From the NCBI GenBank assembly GCA_009193035.1, contig SWDT01000064.1, positions 1-64,000 of the forward strand: a DNA stretch of 64,000 nucleotides, in the 5' to 3' direction. A model generated the notes under the pieces. The model made no database searches and was not told the origin of the DNA. It worked only from the letters and a program-made list of their open reading frames with translations. This document shows positions 23,990-35,424 of the stretch, one piece after another. The position numbers were made by a program, and so were the translations under genes. The stretch's first letter is position 1; every line of letters begins with the position of its first letter. Source of the DNA: Halicephalobus mephisto (lineage: Eukaryota; Nematoda; Chromadorea; Rhabditida; Panagrolaimidae).

Positions 23990-26791
23990 TTATACGGTAG
24001 TTGATTTTGGAGGTTTGAGTATTCCAGGAAAAAAGTAAAAATCTTTTCGAAGACGACTATGACATTCAGGAATTTGTTTGTGTTTTCCGGAAGTTGATTC
24101 GTACACTTCTGATACTCGTTTATGGACCTGTAATTGGAATTATTTAGAATTTAAAGAAAATAAAAAATTACTCTTGTTAGAAGCTTCATGATGTCCAGAT
24201 TTCCGGCGTGTTTACTGAATACTTCGCAAATGGATTGGATGAACCATGATCCATTAGTACTGTTTCTCCAGGATACGTACTTGGGGGTTGTGGCGTAAGC
24301 GATGAGGATGTCTGCTTCTGTGGGGATCCGGGGGCCTTTGAGTCTGGGGGTCCTTGGGAGGTACATGCTCTGGAGGGCCTCTTGGATCCTCGCTGTGGAC
24401 GACATGGCTATAGGAAAGGGGTTCAAGTCCTTGGTGGGGGATTTTTGGAGTCGGATTTGGACCGGATTAGGGGGTGTTGGTTTTTCCGAAGGTGGTTCCA
24501 TGGGCTTCAAACAGGAAAACGCAGAAGACAGGAATCCGATGTCCGTTCCGTCTGCTCCGGGCTTGTGACAGACTCCGAAGTCCTTGAAATCCCCTCTGCA
24601 TGCTTGGAGGATGAAGATTTTCGGTTTTCCTCGCAGCAGAGGGGCATTCTGGGCATTGAAAGTCGAAATTAACTTGTGGACAGAAAAATGGACACTATCC
24701 GAACCGACGAGTTCCTCGTAACGTCCGTGAGTGAAAACGGCAACAATACAACTGTCCATGTTTTTTTGATCTGGACGATTCGCGAAATCCTTTGCTAACT
24801 CCAACATCCTGTTCGAAGCCACATTTCTGCAGGATTCCACTCGATAGCCTAGTTTTTTCAGAAGTTCTGTCAGGTTTTTCTCGTCCACATCTGTGCCGTG
24901 TCTTTCTGGAAACTGCGAAGGGTCAGAAAACAGCTTATTATTGATGATCAGAGCCAGTCCTTTGGGAGATGAAAAATTCGGGTAGTACTGAAAAATAAAA
25001 ATCAAAAATGAGCTTTTTACGAAACCACCTCGAGGTGAATTTTTAGGAACCAAACTGGCCTAAAATTTTAGTTTCGAGGATAATTATTTCGTAATTCCAC
25101 AGAATTGCGAATTTAATCCTATATTGCAAAAATCACATATGGAATTTTCGACATAACTATCTCGACGGGAATTCTTTAAGTTTTTGAAACCTAAGTGGCC
25201 TAAAATTAGTTCCGAGGATGGTTATGCCGTAAGCTTGCATGATTTCTCAATCAGTCATGTATCAAAAATAAAAAATTAGCACTTTTATGGAATTATCTCG
25301 AAGCGAATTTGCAGAAGCTAAACTGGCTTACGTGACAAGTTCGATTTTGCGTGGGAGTTATTCCGTCGTCGATTTTTAGAAAAATATCCTACTTAAATAA
25401 ATCCGAAAACTTCTAAATTAGAACCACATAAGGTTAAAAATCATCTATCATCTTTTAGGATTAATATTCATATATGGAAATTTTAATGTGTTCGAAAAAT
25501 TAACCTAAAATTTTCCGTAGGAAATTCGATTTTTATTTATTTAAAAACCCACATTGTCCTCCGCAAGAATGTCATCTAGGGCCTGATTGTCCGTCAAATC
25601 GACTTCAATGTTGAGAATCCCACCGGCTTCTGGGATTTGTGACTCTTCTTCGTCGCTGTCACTCGAACCTCCGAAATTAATACTCAACTCATCGTCGTCT
25701 CTGGGAAAGGAAATCTCTGGGATTTTAGAAGACACAGACGGAAGTAAGTAATTTTCCCGATTCTCGTTGTTGAAGATAAATTCAAAGTGAATTTGAGCCA
25801 TTTCTTCCATTCTGAAAAGTTACAATTAAATAAAAGTAGTAGTTTTTGTAAATGTTTGAATTCGCGCGGAAGAGCGAGTGGAAGTGAGAAAGTGATAAGT
25901 CCGGCAATTTGCTGTGAAATCAAACCTTTCTCATTCGCCCCTTTTTTACTTTTACCAGGTTTTTGAAAAATAAAAAATGGCAAATCTGGCAACTATCGAC
26001 TTGTTTTAATTTAAATTTTAGGATTTTCTAGAAATTCGCGTTGAGAGTTTCGTAATGAAACTGATTTTTATCTTCAGGATTGTGATTTCTAATATAAAAA
26101 CCTACAATTGCAGATCTAGAATACTGTAGCCGTAGATGATCAGGAACAACGTCCACTGCTGCGAGAGCACCAGCGCGTGGCAGAAGCTCTCCAGCGCAGA
26201 ATCCTGGCATTCCGTGAGATGCCTGAGGAAAAGAGAACATTGTTCAGTTCTTACTTCTCCTTTGATGGCGTTGATTGCCTCAGGACTTAGGATTTCATAA
26301 ATCTGGAAGTAGGCCAGAATAGGATCCAATTTAAGCTCGAATTTTAGGAGTTGTTCGCATTCGTTTAGCTTTTTCCTTCGTTCTTGACTCATGCCGGAGT
26401 TGCCGTTTTTAAGGAGTCTTCCCCGACAGAGCTTCTTGGTTACTGTAGGGGACGGAACGACGGCACCCAGCCGGACGGGGTCGAGGAAGCCGGCAACGTG
26501 CTCGATGAAAACAGACCTAACTACGGGACTGCCGACGATTATGTCGAAAATTTTCGAGAAAGCTTCGAAATTCCCCGAAAGCACCAGAACCAAACAAAAA
26601 ACTTCAACAGGAGGATATCCAGAAGATGAGGTAGATGAAATTTCGTCGATGAGGGACTCGAAGGACGGGGAACTGACGTCGATGAGGTTACATGACAGCA
26701 GCAGACCCTGGACGAGCTCCGGCGACCGGACTAGCTTAGCGACTTCGTGTTTTCGGCAGCGGAGAAGGGCATGCCGTTGCCTTTCTCGCAT
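23990..26791 (-). CDS. ced-3: CED-3-like caspase with two N-terminal CARD-like domains
   Basis: Exons 26791..26106, 25811..25553, 24987..24172 and 24127..23990 join in phase to 632 residues. Residues 316-632 are a caspase: NFSSPKGLALIINN, catalytic His402 in AVFTHG, catalytic Cys445 in QACRG, and the small subunit ADILIAYATTPKYVSWRNS...GSWFIQSICEVFSKHA, closely like C. elegans CED-3. The C-terminal exon ends SRLRKDFYFFPG. A PGADGTDIGFLSSAF stretch matches the CED-3 activation-cleavage region, and the linker before the small subunit is long (~70 residues). Unlike CED-3 (503 residues, one CARD), exon 1 holds two death-fold-like segments, ~1-88 and ~133-222, each ending in an FC-x-LVLS helix. 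An acidic linker (exon 2) follows. The start uses ATG 26791 after a TTTTCAG acceptor; an upstream exon cannot be excluded. Expected role: apoptosis execution downstream of CED-4. Confidence 0.86.
24988..25552. repeat. Three degenerate ~120-bp repeats in caspase intron
   Basis: Three diverged units share AACTGGCCTAAAATT..GTTTCGAGGATAATTAT-like text. They lie in the intron between the linker exon and the protease exon. Confidence 0.55.
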
Positions 26792-27850
26792 CTCAATCCT
26801 GAAAACATGGAAAATCGGATATAAAAAACCATAAATATATCAAGGTTCATAACCTGGTAATCAAAAACAAAAAAGTAATGATTTAACTTCCATAACATTC
26901 AAAAACTATATTTATCCTAAAATCAGCATATTCACAAAAATATAAAATATAAAATTTTACAATTCCAAAAAATTAAATAAAAGTCGAATTTTAGGATTTT
27001 TTTCAAAATATTTTCCTGGAAATCCTTCTTTCGAAATGATTCATATATCAAATTCAGAATTTTCCAAGAGTAAATTCAGAATCTGGAATCTAATTTTGAC
27101 GAAGGATTTTCTGAAACGAAATAATCCAAAAAATCCACAAAATCCGTAAATCTGGGTTCTCGATTTTTTCGTTTCTGATCACTTTTCAGAAAATAATTAA
27201 ATATCTGTAATCATTGGAAAAAATATAATTACGAGAAATAATTTTTAAAATTAATCAAAAGCAAAAAACGAAGAATCCTAAAAATTGAAACTTCGACAAC
27301 CGGACGAGCAAACTTGCTTAAATTTTTTCATTTCTTATTACTTTCTCGAAAATTATCTAAAAATTATAATCGACAAACAAAATAACCTAATTATGAAAAA
27401 TATTAAAATTAATTAAATTTGAAAAAATCAAAAAAATCAAATCCAAATCTTAATGCGCGATATATGAAATCTTCCGTTTTTATCTAATTCTCTTTCTCCA
27501 GAAGAGTATTTGACAAAAATTGAACACAAATTACGAATATTTAAAAAATAAAACAAAAACTAAAAAATTCAAGTAATGTACTTTGCCAAACAAGTCAAAA
27601 AAGAACAAAGTCTGACCAGCACATTGACCAGTGCGATTCAAAATTTGGTTCCCGCGCGTTTCCGAAATTGGAATCAAGTCTATGCTTCCCGACGCGAAAA
27701 CCCCTGTTAGACATTCGCCCGCACCTTCGTTTTCATTTCTTCAGCTGATCGTCACTTTTTTCTTTCGCCCTGCGCTCTGATGTTTTCATCGGTTTTTCTT
27801 ATCTGTATTTTTTCAGAAATCTTCGAGTGAACCACGTTCAAGATCTAACC
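26792..27850. promoter_or_regulatory. Divergent intergenic region, ced-3-like / CNBP-like
   Basis: The first ~750 bp is AT-rich with no feature. The last ~250 bp is GC-richer, contains CCCGCGCGTTTCC near 27650, and ends in a TTTTTTCAG acceptor at about 27820 followed by a short leader before ATG 27851. Probably the promoter and 5' UTR of the CNBP-like gene. Confidence 0.4.
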
Positions 27851-28350
27851 ATGAGTGGAAGAGGATGCTACCGATGCGGTGGAGATGGCCACTTTTCGCG
27901 TGAATGCCCAAATGGAGGCGGGTCTGGCGATCGTAGTTGTAAGTTGGATTTTGGCCTAATCCTCCTGTGATGAAGAAATCTTATAGGCTTCAACTGTGGT
28001 GGTGGCCATTTAGCCCGTGACTGTGACCAACCTCGTAACAACCAGAGCGGAGGAGGTGGATTCAGAAGTCGCTCCCGTGCTTGTTACAACTGCGGTAAAG
28101 AAGACCACATCAGTCGTGAATGCACTGAGCCCCGTAATATGCAGAACATCCGTTGTTGTAAGTCCCTACTCTCTTATTTCCGACACTAACTTACTTGATT
28201 ACAGATAACTGTCAACTGATGGGCCACTTCTCGTAAGTTGAAAACAAATATGGTTGGCAACTCATTTTCTAAATGAGTTCTCACCCATATCGTTTCCTCG
28301 ACCAACTAATCAGTCCTTGTTTCAGCCGTGATTGCCCCCAAACCGCTTAA
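27851..28350 (+). CDS. CNBP: CNBP-like protein with four CCHC zinc knuckles
   Basis: Exons 27851..27938, ~27987..28157, 28205..28232 and 28326..28350 give 103 residues. Four knuckles are visible: [27 protein letters not shown] (one residue shorter than the standard spacing), [14 protein letters not shown] and [14 protein letters not shown], linked by Gly/Arg/Ser-rich sequence. Knuckles of this kind bind single-stranded nucleic acid; CNBP acts in translation and RNA structure control. Vertebrate CNBP has seven, so this is a reduced form. Every intron interrupts a codon near a knuckle. The start follows an acceptor and a 5' leader. The exon 2 start is uncertain by one base; phase favours 27987. 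Confidence 0.8.
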
Positions 28351-28564
28351 TCGACGACATGTTCACAATGAGGTGTTGACTGTTTTTGCTAGTGAGCAGG
28401 TACGTCCTTGTTTCAGTTTCATGGTGTTCACTCTGAAGATTCTCAGCACTTTGTTGATTGTTTTGTTTTTCGTGATGTTTTGAATCTAAATGTTGGATTA
28501 TAAAATCCGGTTATAATAATCTTACCTCGAAATCAAGCAGTTTTCGAACATGGAGTTGGTTGCG

Positions 28565-28807
28565 AAAGAAAAATGATCTGCTCCATTGGCTGTTTTGCGG
28601 GAAGGTCGTTTGCTCAAGCTGGAACTGACCGTGGTCGAGGAAGAACAAAGGATGACCATTTATGACACCCGTGTCCTCTCAATTTTCTTTAGACTCATGC
28701 CCAATACGGTTGCCGTTCGTTGTTCTCTGAATGACTGTTCATTTGTTTGTAAAAAGGAGTCTGCCGCGGCGATTTGGAAGCAAATCGAAGAAATGAAAAA
28801 GATGTGA
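28565..28807 (+). CDS. Unrecognised open frame downstream of CNBP-like gene
   Basis: A frame ending at 28807 (last residues WKQIEEMKKM) is GC-richer than its surroundings and has protein-like composition (EGRLLKLELTVVEEEQRM; CSLNDCSFVCKK). It has no ATG in frame: a stop lies just upstream, and the nearest ATG (28573) is in another frame. It could be a terminal exon of an unseen gene, a 3' UTR stretch or a remnant. I do not recognise a family. Confidence 0.25.
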
Positions 28808-30060
28808 CAGTTACGGGATAATGTTTATTGCGAAATAAGGCAAAAGAAATGATCGCTCTGACGGGGCTTCAGAAAGAATTTTGAAATTTTCTAAACGAAT
28901 TTTTATGCTTTGTAAAAAACCTTTTCTGAAATTTTCGAATAAAAATCAGAATTACCTGACATTTCAGCTGGTTCAACAATGGTGAATAGAATTTCGAATT
29001 ACATTATTTTCAGCATTTCAGTGGAAATTTTAGGCTCAAATGTTCAGAAACTATTTTAAAAAATAAAAAATTAGAAATAATTTGAATCAATTTTTGCAGA
29101 ATTAGTTTTTTAGAAAAAATGCTTTTTGCATGAAATTTTAAAAGTTTAAAGAAATGAAAATTAAATTTATTTTTAAAATTTCATACAAAAATTATTTTAA
29201 AAGAATAAAAATTCATTTTTACATAGAATTTTGAAAAATAAAAATTAATTTTTATATGAAATTTTGAAAATAAATTTATTTTGGAAAATAAAACTTAATT
29301 TTTATATGGAATTTAAAAAATTTGAAAAATGAAAATTAATTTTTATATGAAATTTTGAAAATAAAATTTAATTTTTATATAAAATTTTGAAAAATAAAAC
29401 TTAATTTTTATATAGAATAAAAAAATTGTTCTGGTTAATGGACGATTGGGATTTCTTCGATGTTGGGATGTACTTATTGGGGATCAAGGAATTTTGTGGA
29501 TAACTACGTATTTGAGTACTTGATAGGTTTTTTAAGGAATTTTTTACTTTTTATACATAATAATGAATTCGATATTTTTAATCTTCTAAAATCAACAAAA
29601 AATCAAAATTTTCGTGGTGAAACAAATTTTTTTTATTTCTTTTAACAAAAATAATTTTTTTTAATTTTTTCGTTTTTTTAAACAAAAATAATTTATTTAA
29701 TTTTTTTAACAAAAATAATTTTTTAGTATTTTTTAAACAAAAATAATTTATTTAATTTTTAAGTTTTTTCGTTTTTTTAAACAAAAATAATTTTTTTTAA
29801 TTTTTAATTTTCTTAACAAAAATAATTTAATTTTTTTTAATGAAAATAATTTATTTAATTTTTTTAATAAAAATAATTTATTTAATTTTTTTTAATGAAA
29901 ATAATTTAATTTTTTTTAATGAAAATAATTTATTTAATTTTGTAAATTTTTTATCATTTTCTGACTCTTCAGTTTCCTTTCCAAAGCTGTTTAAACATTT
30001 TTGACATTTGCAAATTCAATAATTTCAAATTGGAAAATGTGGTTTAGAACAACGGCAACT
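28808..30060. repeat. AT-rich low-complexity stretch with tandem phrases
   Basis: Within 29150-29430 there are repeats of AAACTTAATTTTTATATGAA type. Within 29640-29950 there are repeats of AACAAAAATAATTTATTTAA type. No gene was seen; the open frame at 29460-29645 is AT-rich and unsupported. Confidence 0.7.
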
Positions 30061-30101
30061 GATTATTTACATTTTTTATAAAAAAAATTTATAAAACATG
30101 T

Positions 30102-30108
30102 TATAAAA
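30102..30108 (+). promoter_or_regulatory. TATA box of thrombospondin/mucin gene A
   Basis: TATAAAA lies 50 bp upstream of the ATG at 30158, the distance expected for a TATA promoter with a short 5' UTR. The paralogue on the minus strand has the same layout. Confidence 0.5.
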
Positions 30109-30157
30109 CATTGTTTGAGGATTCGGAAAGCTCAGTTTCGGATTAGAGTGGATCAGG

Positions 30158-32672
30158 ATGTGGATAAATTCCCTGATCTTTGTGCTGTTTGCCCTCGAAG
30201 TAGGATCGGTGAGTTACGGTAGAATTACTTCAAGAACTGATGACTAAGAAGGTAGTTGAAAGGTTATTAAAATTATTCGCGTCGGGACCATTACTCGAAA
30301 TCTATCTTCACAGAATGAAAGAACTTTGGTCCTGACACGAAAGATTTCTTCTTCAACTATAAATTTAGTGATTTTTTAGACAATTACAGAATGAATTAAA
30401 AGTCATTCGTGTCGGGACCATTATTCGAAATCTATCTTCACAAAATGAAAGAACTTTGGTCCTGACACGAAAGATTTCTTCTTCAACTATAAATTTAGTG
30501 ATTTTTTAAACAATTACAGAATTAATTAAAAATTATTCGTGTCGGGACCATTACTCGGAATCTATCTTCACAGAATAAAAAAACTTTGGTCCTGACACGA
30601 ATGATCCTTTCTTATGTATAATCTTAATTGTTGTTTCATCTAATTGGTCAGGTTGAAGCAATCCTCGTCGACAACGATTGAGCCGATTTTTACTTCTGTA
30701 GTGCCGACTATGACATCTGAAGCTACTGTAACTGAGACTACTGTACCTGAGACTACTGTACCTGGGACTACTGTAGTAGAGACTACTGTACCTGGGACTA
30801 CCGTAGTTGAGACTACTGTACCTGAAACTACTGTAGTTGAGACTACTGTACCTGGGACTACTGTAGTTGAGACTACTGTACCTGAGACTACTGTAACTGA
30901 GGTTCCTGATACTACTTCGATTCCAATGGTTGTATCAACAGATTCCACAATGGCCAACACTGAGAATACAGCGGCAGTCACTGGTTCAACTACAGAAGGA
31001 TCTGTAACATCTACAATGGAATCTCCTGAATCAACGTCGGGCGGACCTTTGCTGTCGTCATCATTGCCTCTACCGTCTTCAACAGCGTCTCCAGGTCTGC
31101 CGCCTTCAACGACACTTCCGCCTTTACCTCCTTCGTCTTCGACAATGGATCTACTGTCTCCGCCGCCTTCAACAACACCTCCGCCTTTACCTCCATTATC
31201 TTCGACAATGGATCTACCGTCGTCTCCATTGCCTTCGACAACAATTCCACCTTTACCGTCTTCGAGAACACCTCCACTTCCACCTTCTTCAACAATTGCT
31301 CCATCTATGCCGCCTTCAACAACACCTCCGCCTTTACCTCCATCATCTTCGACAATGGATCTACCGTCTCCGCCACCTTCAACGACACCTCCGCCTTTAC
31401 CTCCATTATCTTCGACAATGGATCTACCGTCGTCTCCATTGCCTTCAACACCACCTCCACCTTTACCGTCTTCGAGAACACCTCCACTTCCACCTTCTTC
31501 AACAGTTGCTCCATCTATGCCGCCTTCAACGACACCTCCACCTCCGTTTTTACCGTCTTCAACAGCACCTTCGCCTCCTGGATCGTGCTGTAATGAATGG
31601 TCTTCTTGGACTGCAGTAACTCCGTGTGGAGACCATTGTGGAGCGTGTGCAACGACGACTTACTCGAGGACTTGTTTGACTGCACCTACGTGTCCTTGTC
31701 CTGGGAAATCCACGAAGATGGAGCCTTGTAACCTTGAACCTTGTGCTTTTCCTCGGAGATCCTGCTGTAATTCTCTGAGACCTCGACCTGTTGAGGGCAA
31801 AATCGTCTGCATGCCTCTTAATCAGACTGTGGTCCCTCCACCTCAAACTTGCAACTGCTGTCCTCCTGAAGGCATCTGGAGCTCTTGGACAGATGGCAGC
31901 TGCAATGACACTTGTGGGGGCTTCGGTACCGGCACCAGGAAGAGGACTTGTCTCTCTGAACCTATCGGATGTCCCTGTACCGGGGAAGCCACGATGTCAG
32001 GTCCTTGCAAATTCTCCCCTTGTCCGTATCCTCGACAAGCCTGTGTCCCTGGAAGCATCGTCAGAAGCACCGGAACAGCAATCCTCTGCATGACTTCCTC
32101 TGAAGCTTCTACTACCGTAACCCAGACGACTTGTTGCCCTTCAGAAGGACTCTGGGAACCTTGGAGTTCCTGGAGCACTTGTTCGAGTTCTTGCGGAGGC
32201 TGCTCCAACGCCACCAGAAGAAGAATCTGCGGCAGCGCCAAATACGGCTGTCCATGTACTGTAGGAGAATCCATCGAATCCATTCCTTGCAACCGTCAAG
32301 CTTGTGCCACTTCCCCAGTCTGCTGTACCGGTTCTTCTCAAACAGTAGAAACCAATCAGATCTGTCTCCAAAGTGCCCCAGCTCCAGGACCCACTCCAGC
32401 CCCGGCCGTCTGGAGCGAGTGGGCTGATTCCGGATGTTCGGACACTTGCGGTCTTTGTGGAAAAATCACCCAAACTAGAACCTGTCTCTCTGGCACTTGC
32501 ACGTAAGTCAATTTTTTATAAAATTCATATATAATTAAATTTCAGTGGACCAAGCACTCAGAACTCCACCACCCCCTGCGGCGATGCCCCTTGTCCAGTG
32601 GGAGAAGGAAGATCAGCTTGTTGTTCTCCCGCCACAATAACTATTTCCGGAAGCAAGGTAATTTGTCAATAA
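30158..32672 (+). CDS. Secreted mucin-like protein with TSP type 1 repeats (gene A)
   Basis: Exons 30158..30208, ~30656..32502 and 32546..32672. Exon 1 encodes a signal peptide (MWINSLIFVLFALEVGS). Exon 2 opens with ~300 residues of Thr/Val- and Pro/Ser-rich tandem repeats typical of O-glycosylated mucin. Four Cys-rich thrombospondin type 1 repeats follow (CCNEWSSWTAVTPC, GIWSSWTDGSCNDTCGG, GLWEPWSSWSTCSSSCGG, AVWSEWADSGCSDTC) with CxxTRTC-type centres, ending in ICQ. About 674 residues; likely an extracellular or cuticle-associated matrix protein. The gene is paralogous to the minus-strand gene at 46603-48208 but lacks that gene's N-terminal Cys-rich domain. The exon 2 acceptor is uncertain: phase 0 needs a TTGAAG acceptor, because the better-looking TCAG four bases upstream would shift the frame. 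An additional small exon is an alternative. Confidence 0.72.
30265..30625 (+). repeat. ~125-bp tandem repeat, three copies, each a potential hairpin
   Basis: Three near-identical units in intron 1 of gene A. Each begins TTCG(T/C)GTCGGGACCATTA and contains, ~45 bp later, the inverse TTTGGTCCTGACACGAA, so each unit can fold into a stem. Confidence 0.88.
30715..31535 (+). repeat. Coding minisatellites of the mucin domain
   Basis: From 30715 to 30905 there are about nine 15/30-bp units coding ETTVPGTTVV. From about 31110 to 31535 a Pro/Ser/Thr block (PPSTTPPPLPP, STMDLPSSPLPS, RTPPLPPSS) occurs twice as a ~190-bp direct duplication. Confidence 0.88.
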
Positions 32673-32779
32673 GAACTTCGATGAATTTATTCAAATTTCG
32701 AAAGTTGGAAAATAAATTTCTCTGAAAACAATTTCCAAAAATCACAATCTCGAGACGAATGTTTGAACGTCAACGTGCT

Positions 32780-33315
32780 CGGCTGTACGACTTTTACTTC
32801 CCTCTATTTCTCAAGGCTTATCTACTTTATTTCGTTTTTATATTACCTTTTTTATATTCAAATCAACTTAACATCTAGTTAAGTAAGAAAGAATTTATTT
32901 AAAAAGAAAGAATTTCGAAAAGGAGAAAAACGGGGAATAAACGTCGCTGGGGAGCTGCACGGCTTTTACTTCCCTATATTTCGCAATGCTTATCTAGTTT
33001 ATTTTCTTTTTATATTAATTTTTTTATGTTCAAATCAACTTAACATCTTAGTTAAGTAAGAAAGAATTAATTTAAAAAGAAGGAATTTCGAAAAAGAAAA
33101 ATGGGGAATAAACGTCGCTGGGGAACTGCACAACTTTTACTTCCCTATATTTCGCAATAGTTATCTCGTTTTTATATTACCTTTTTTATATTCAAATTAA
33201 CTTAACATCTTAGTTAAGTAAGTAAAAATTAATTTAAAAAGAAAGAACTTCGAAAAAGAGAAAAACAGGAAGTGAACGTCGCTGGGGAGCAACTGTCGCA
33301 CAACTGGACTTTTAT
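32780..33315 (+). repeat. ~180-bp tandem repeat, three copies
   Basis: Units contain ACTTTTACTTCCCTATATTT, AACTTAACATCTTAGTTAAG and GAATAAACGTCGCTGGGGA. A diverged copy lies in the last intron of the T-box gene at about 45070-45230. Confidence 0.8.
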
Positions 33316-33496
33316 CCTTTTTTCGGTTCAAAATAACCTTAATTTTTTATATCACTGAAATCCTTCAAAACTTTCTAAAATCGAATAGGAACTTATAATT
33401 TCTAAAAGTAAGAAATCCTAAAAATTCGTGTCGAGATTATTTCGTCATAATTTCTAATTTCGACGAGCATGTTTGATTTTTTAAATGTTTCCAGTC

Positions 33497-35014
33497 ATGC
33501 GCAATTATCCCCGTCCACCTCCTGAGGTTTCCAAGGACGGAACAGAGTTGTACGAAGTCGAGAAAATCGTGGACCAATGTTATCGTCGAGGCGTGTTGAA
33601 GTACAAAATCCGCTGGAAGGGATATCCTTCGTCCGAAGACATCTGGAAAGATGCTGGTGAAATGGAGGTATGTTTTTATTGATTTTAATTTTTAGGATTT
33701 GATTTTTAGGAAACTTGTCCTGATGTCGTCGAAGCGTGGAACGCGTCTATATCTGATTCTAGAAAAAAACGTTTGAGAAAACTGAGAGATTCCTCGTCTT
33801 CGTCATCCAGTGAACACAACGATTCTCAAGACGCTGAAGTTTCAAATGAGAATCCTATTGGAACTAAGTTTGGTTTTTATTATTGGTTTTTTTCATATAT
33901 GAATTTCCAGTGCTATGGGTCAAATTGAAACGCAAGATCGTAATATCACGAGAGACATGGAGAACAATAATCAAGATCCCGTTGATATAGAGATGTCTTT
34001 AACCTCCGAAGACCCCATGGACGATTGCCCAGATTTTGATGTTAGTCCAATGTCCTCTGATGACGAAGACATCACGGATAATCACTCTGTTCCTGTATTC
34101 CCACATTCTGAAGCAACTCGGTCGGTTAATCAGAAAACAATCATAAATCCGGATGAAAAAAACGAAACATTGTTGAATTTTGCGTCTGAAAGTGCCAAAA
34201 GTCTCAGAGAAATGATTGAAAACAAAGAAGTGGAAGTTCTGTTTCGTAATTTTAGAACATATTATGAATTTGATTTACCTCACAACTTTGGTGACATCAC
34301 AGTGCATCCTGGAGTGGAGTTTCCTTTAAGTCATCTTGTGGTTGGTTTCTCGATTACATTAGACACGGCTTAATGGGATTTTAGGAAGAAACCATCGAGT
34401 TCCTCTATGCTGGGGTCAGGAGGTTAGATACCGAAGAACGACATATACTCGTCGGTTTGAAAAATACAAACAAACATTTCATTGTTGATTATCCTTTGAA
34501 AGAATTTTGTGCGAAATTTAAAAATGTAAGTTAAACCTATGCTGATTGGAATCAACAGTGTACTTTTTAGGTTTGTTTGAAGTTTTTGGATGTCGTCAAT
34601 GATTACCGCAGAATTCAAACCGAGATATCCAACAGAATCGATTATTACCAACGACTGGTTACGGTCAATAGAGATGTTTGGAAAAATTACGCCTATAATG
34701 AGACTGGCGAACTTCTTTCTGATGAGCAAGTTGTTCCTTATTTGCCAGAACTCTATAAAACTCCGGACAAGCCACCTGAAATGATCGTTTTGGATTTCCT
34801 TAATGAATTAATGGACAACACTGAAAAATTGTACTTTTTCAAATTAGCCAAGGAATACGGTAAGGCTGTGGTGACGTCTTGTGGAGTGCCTACTACTGTA
34901 GAGCGAATTGAAGAGGTTTTTAATTCTCAAGAAGACTGGTTTCAAGAACTCGATAAAAAAGTCGTTTTTGAATGGCGTCGTTTGTGGAATGACATATTCA
35001 AAATCCCCAGTTGA
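33497..35014 (+). CDS. Chromodomain protein with unrecognised C-terminal half
   Basis: Exons 33497..33667, 33710..33867, 33911..34340, 34385..34525 and 34571..35014 join in phase to 447 residues. Residues ~19-68 are a chromodomain (YEVEKIVDQCYRRG...YKIRWKGYPSSEDIW) with the three aromatic cage positions kept (Tyr19, Trp40, Tyr43), so binding of methylated histone H3 lysine is expected. A basic patch and Ser run follow (RKKRLRKLRDSSSSSSS), then an acidic segment. The last ~250 residues (including EFDLPHNFGDITV, ERHILVGLKNTNKHFIVDY and a helical tail) match no domain I recognise; a diverged chromo shadow domain around HFIVDY is possible. The start is just after a TTTCCAG acceptor, suggesting SL1 trans-splicing. 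The third donor could be 34337 or 34340. Confidence 0.8.
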
Positions 35015-35424
35015 TGTTTATAAAAAGTGATTTCATGTCTCCGGAAATTTCGTCATGATTGTAAATAAATTATTCAAGAGTAAATTACGGTATCGACCCC
35101 AACTTTCATGACTTTACAGATGAATAAAAATTTTAATTTTCAACCTAGAGTAATTTATTTAAAAAAAAAATAATTAAAATTTACAATTTTTTTCTAAAAT
35201 GAAATTTCGAAGTTTTTCTTTAAATTGAATTTTTTAAATAAAAAAATTTACAAATATTTTTACAAAAATTCAAAAAAATTGTTATAAAAAAATGGATTTT
35301 GAAAAAAAAATTAAATCATTTGTTTTAACACGGAATTTGGAACATTAGGTTCAAATATATTTTAGAAAATATAAATTAAATTTTTAATTATTTTTTGTAC
35401 ATTTTTATGAACATAAATAAATTT

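Noticed and set aside
30640..30981. Minus-strand Val/Thr-rich frame
   Set aside because: Shadow of the coding minisatellite of gene A.
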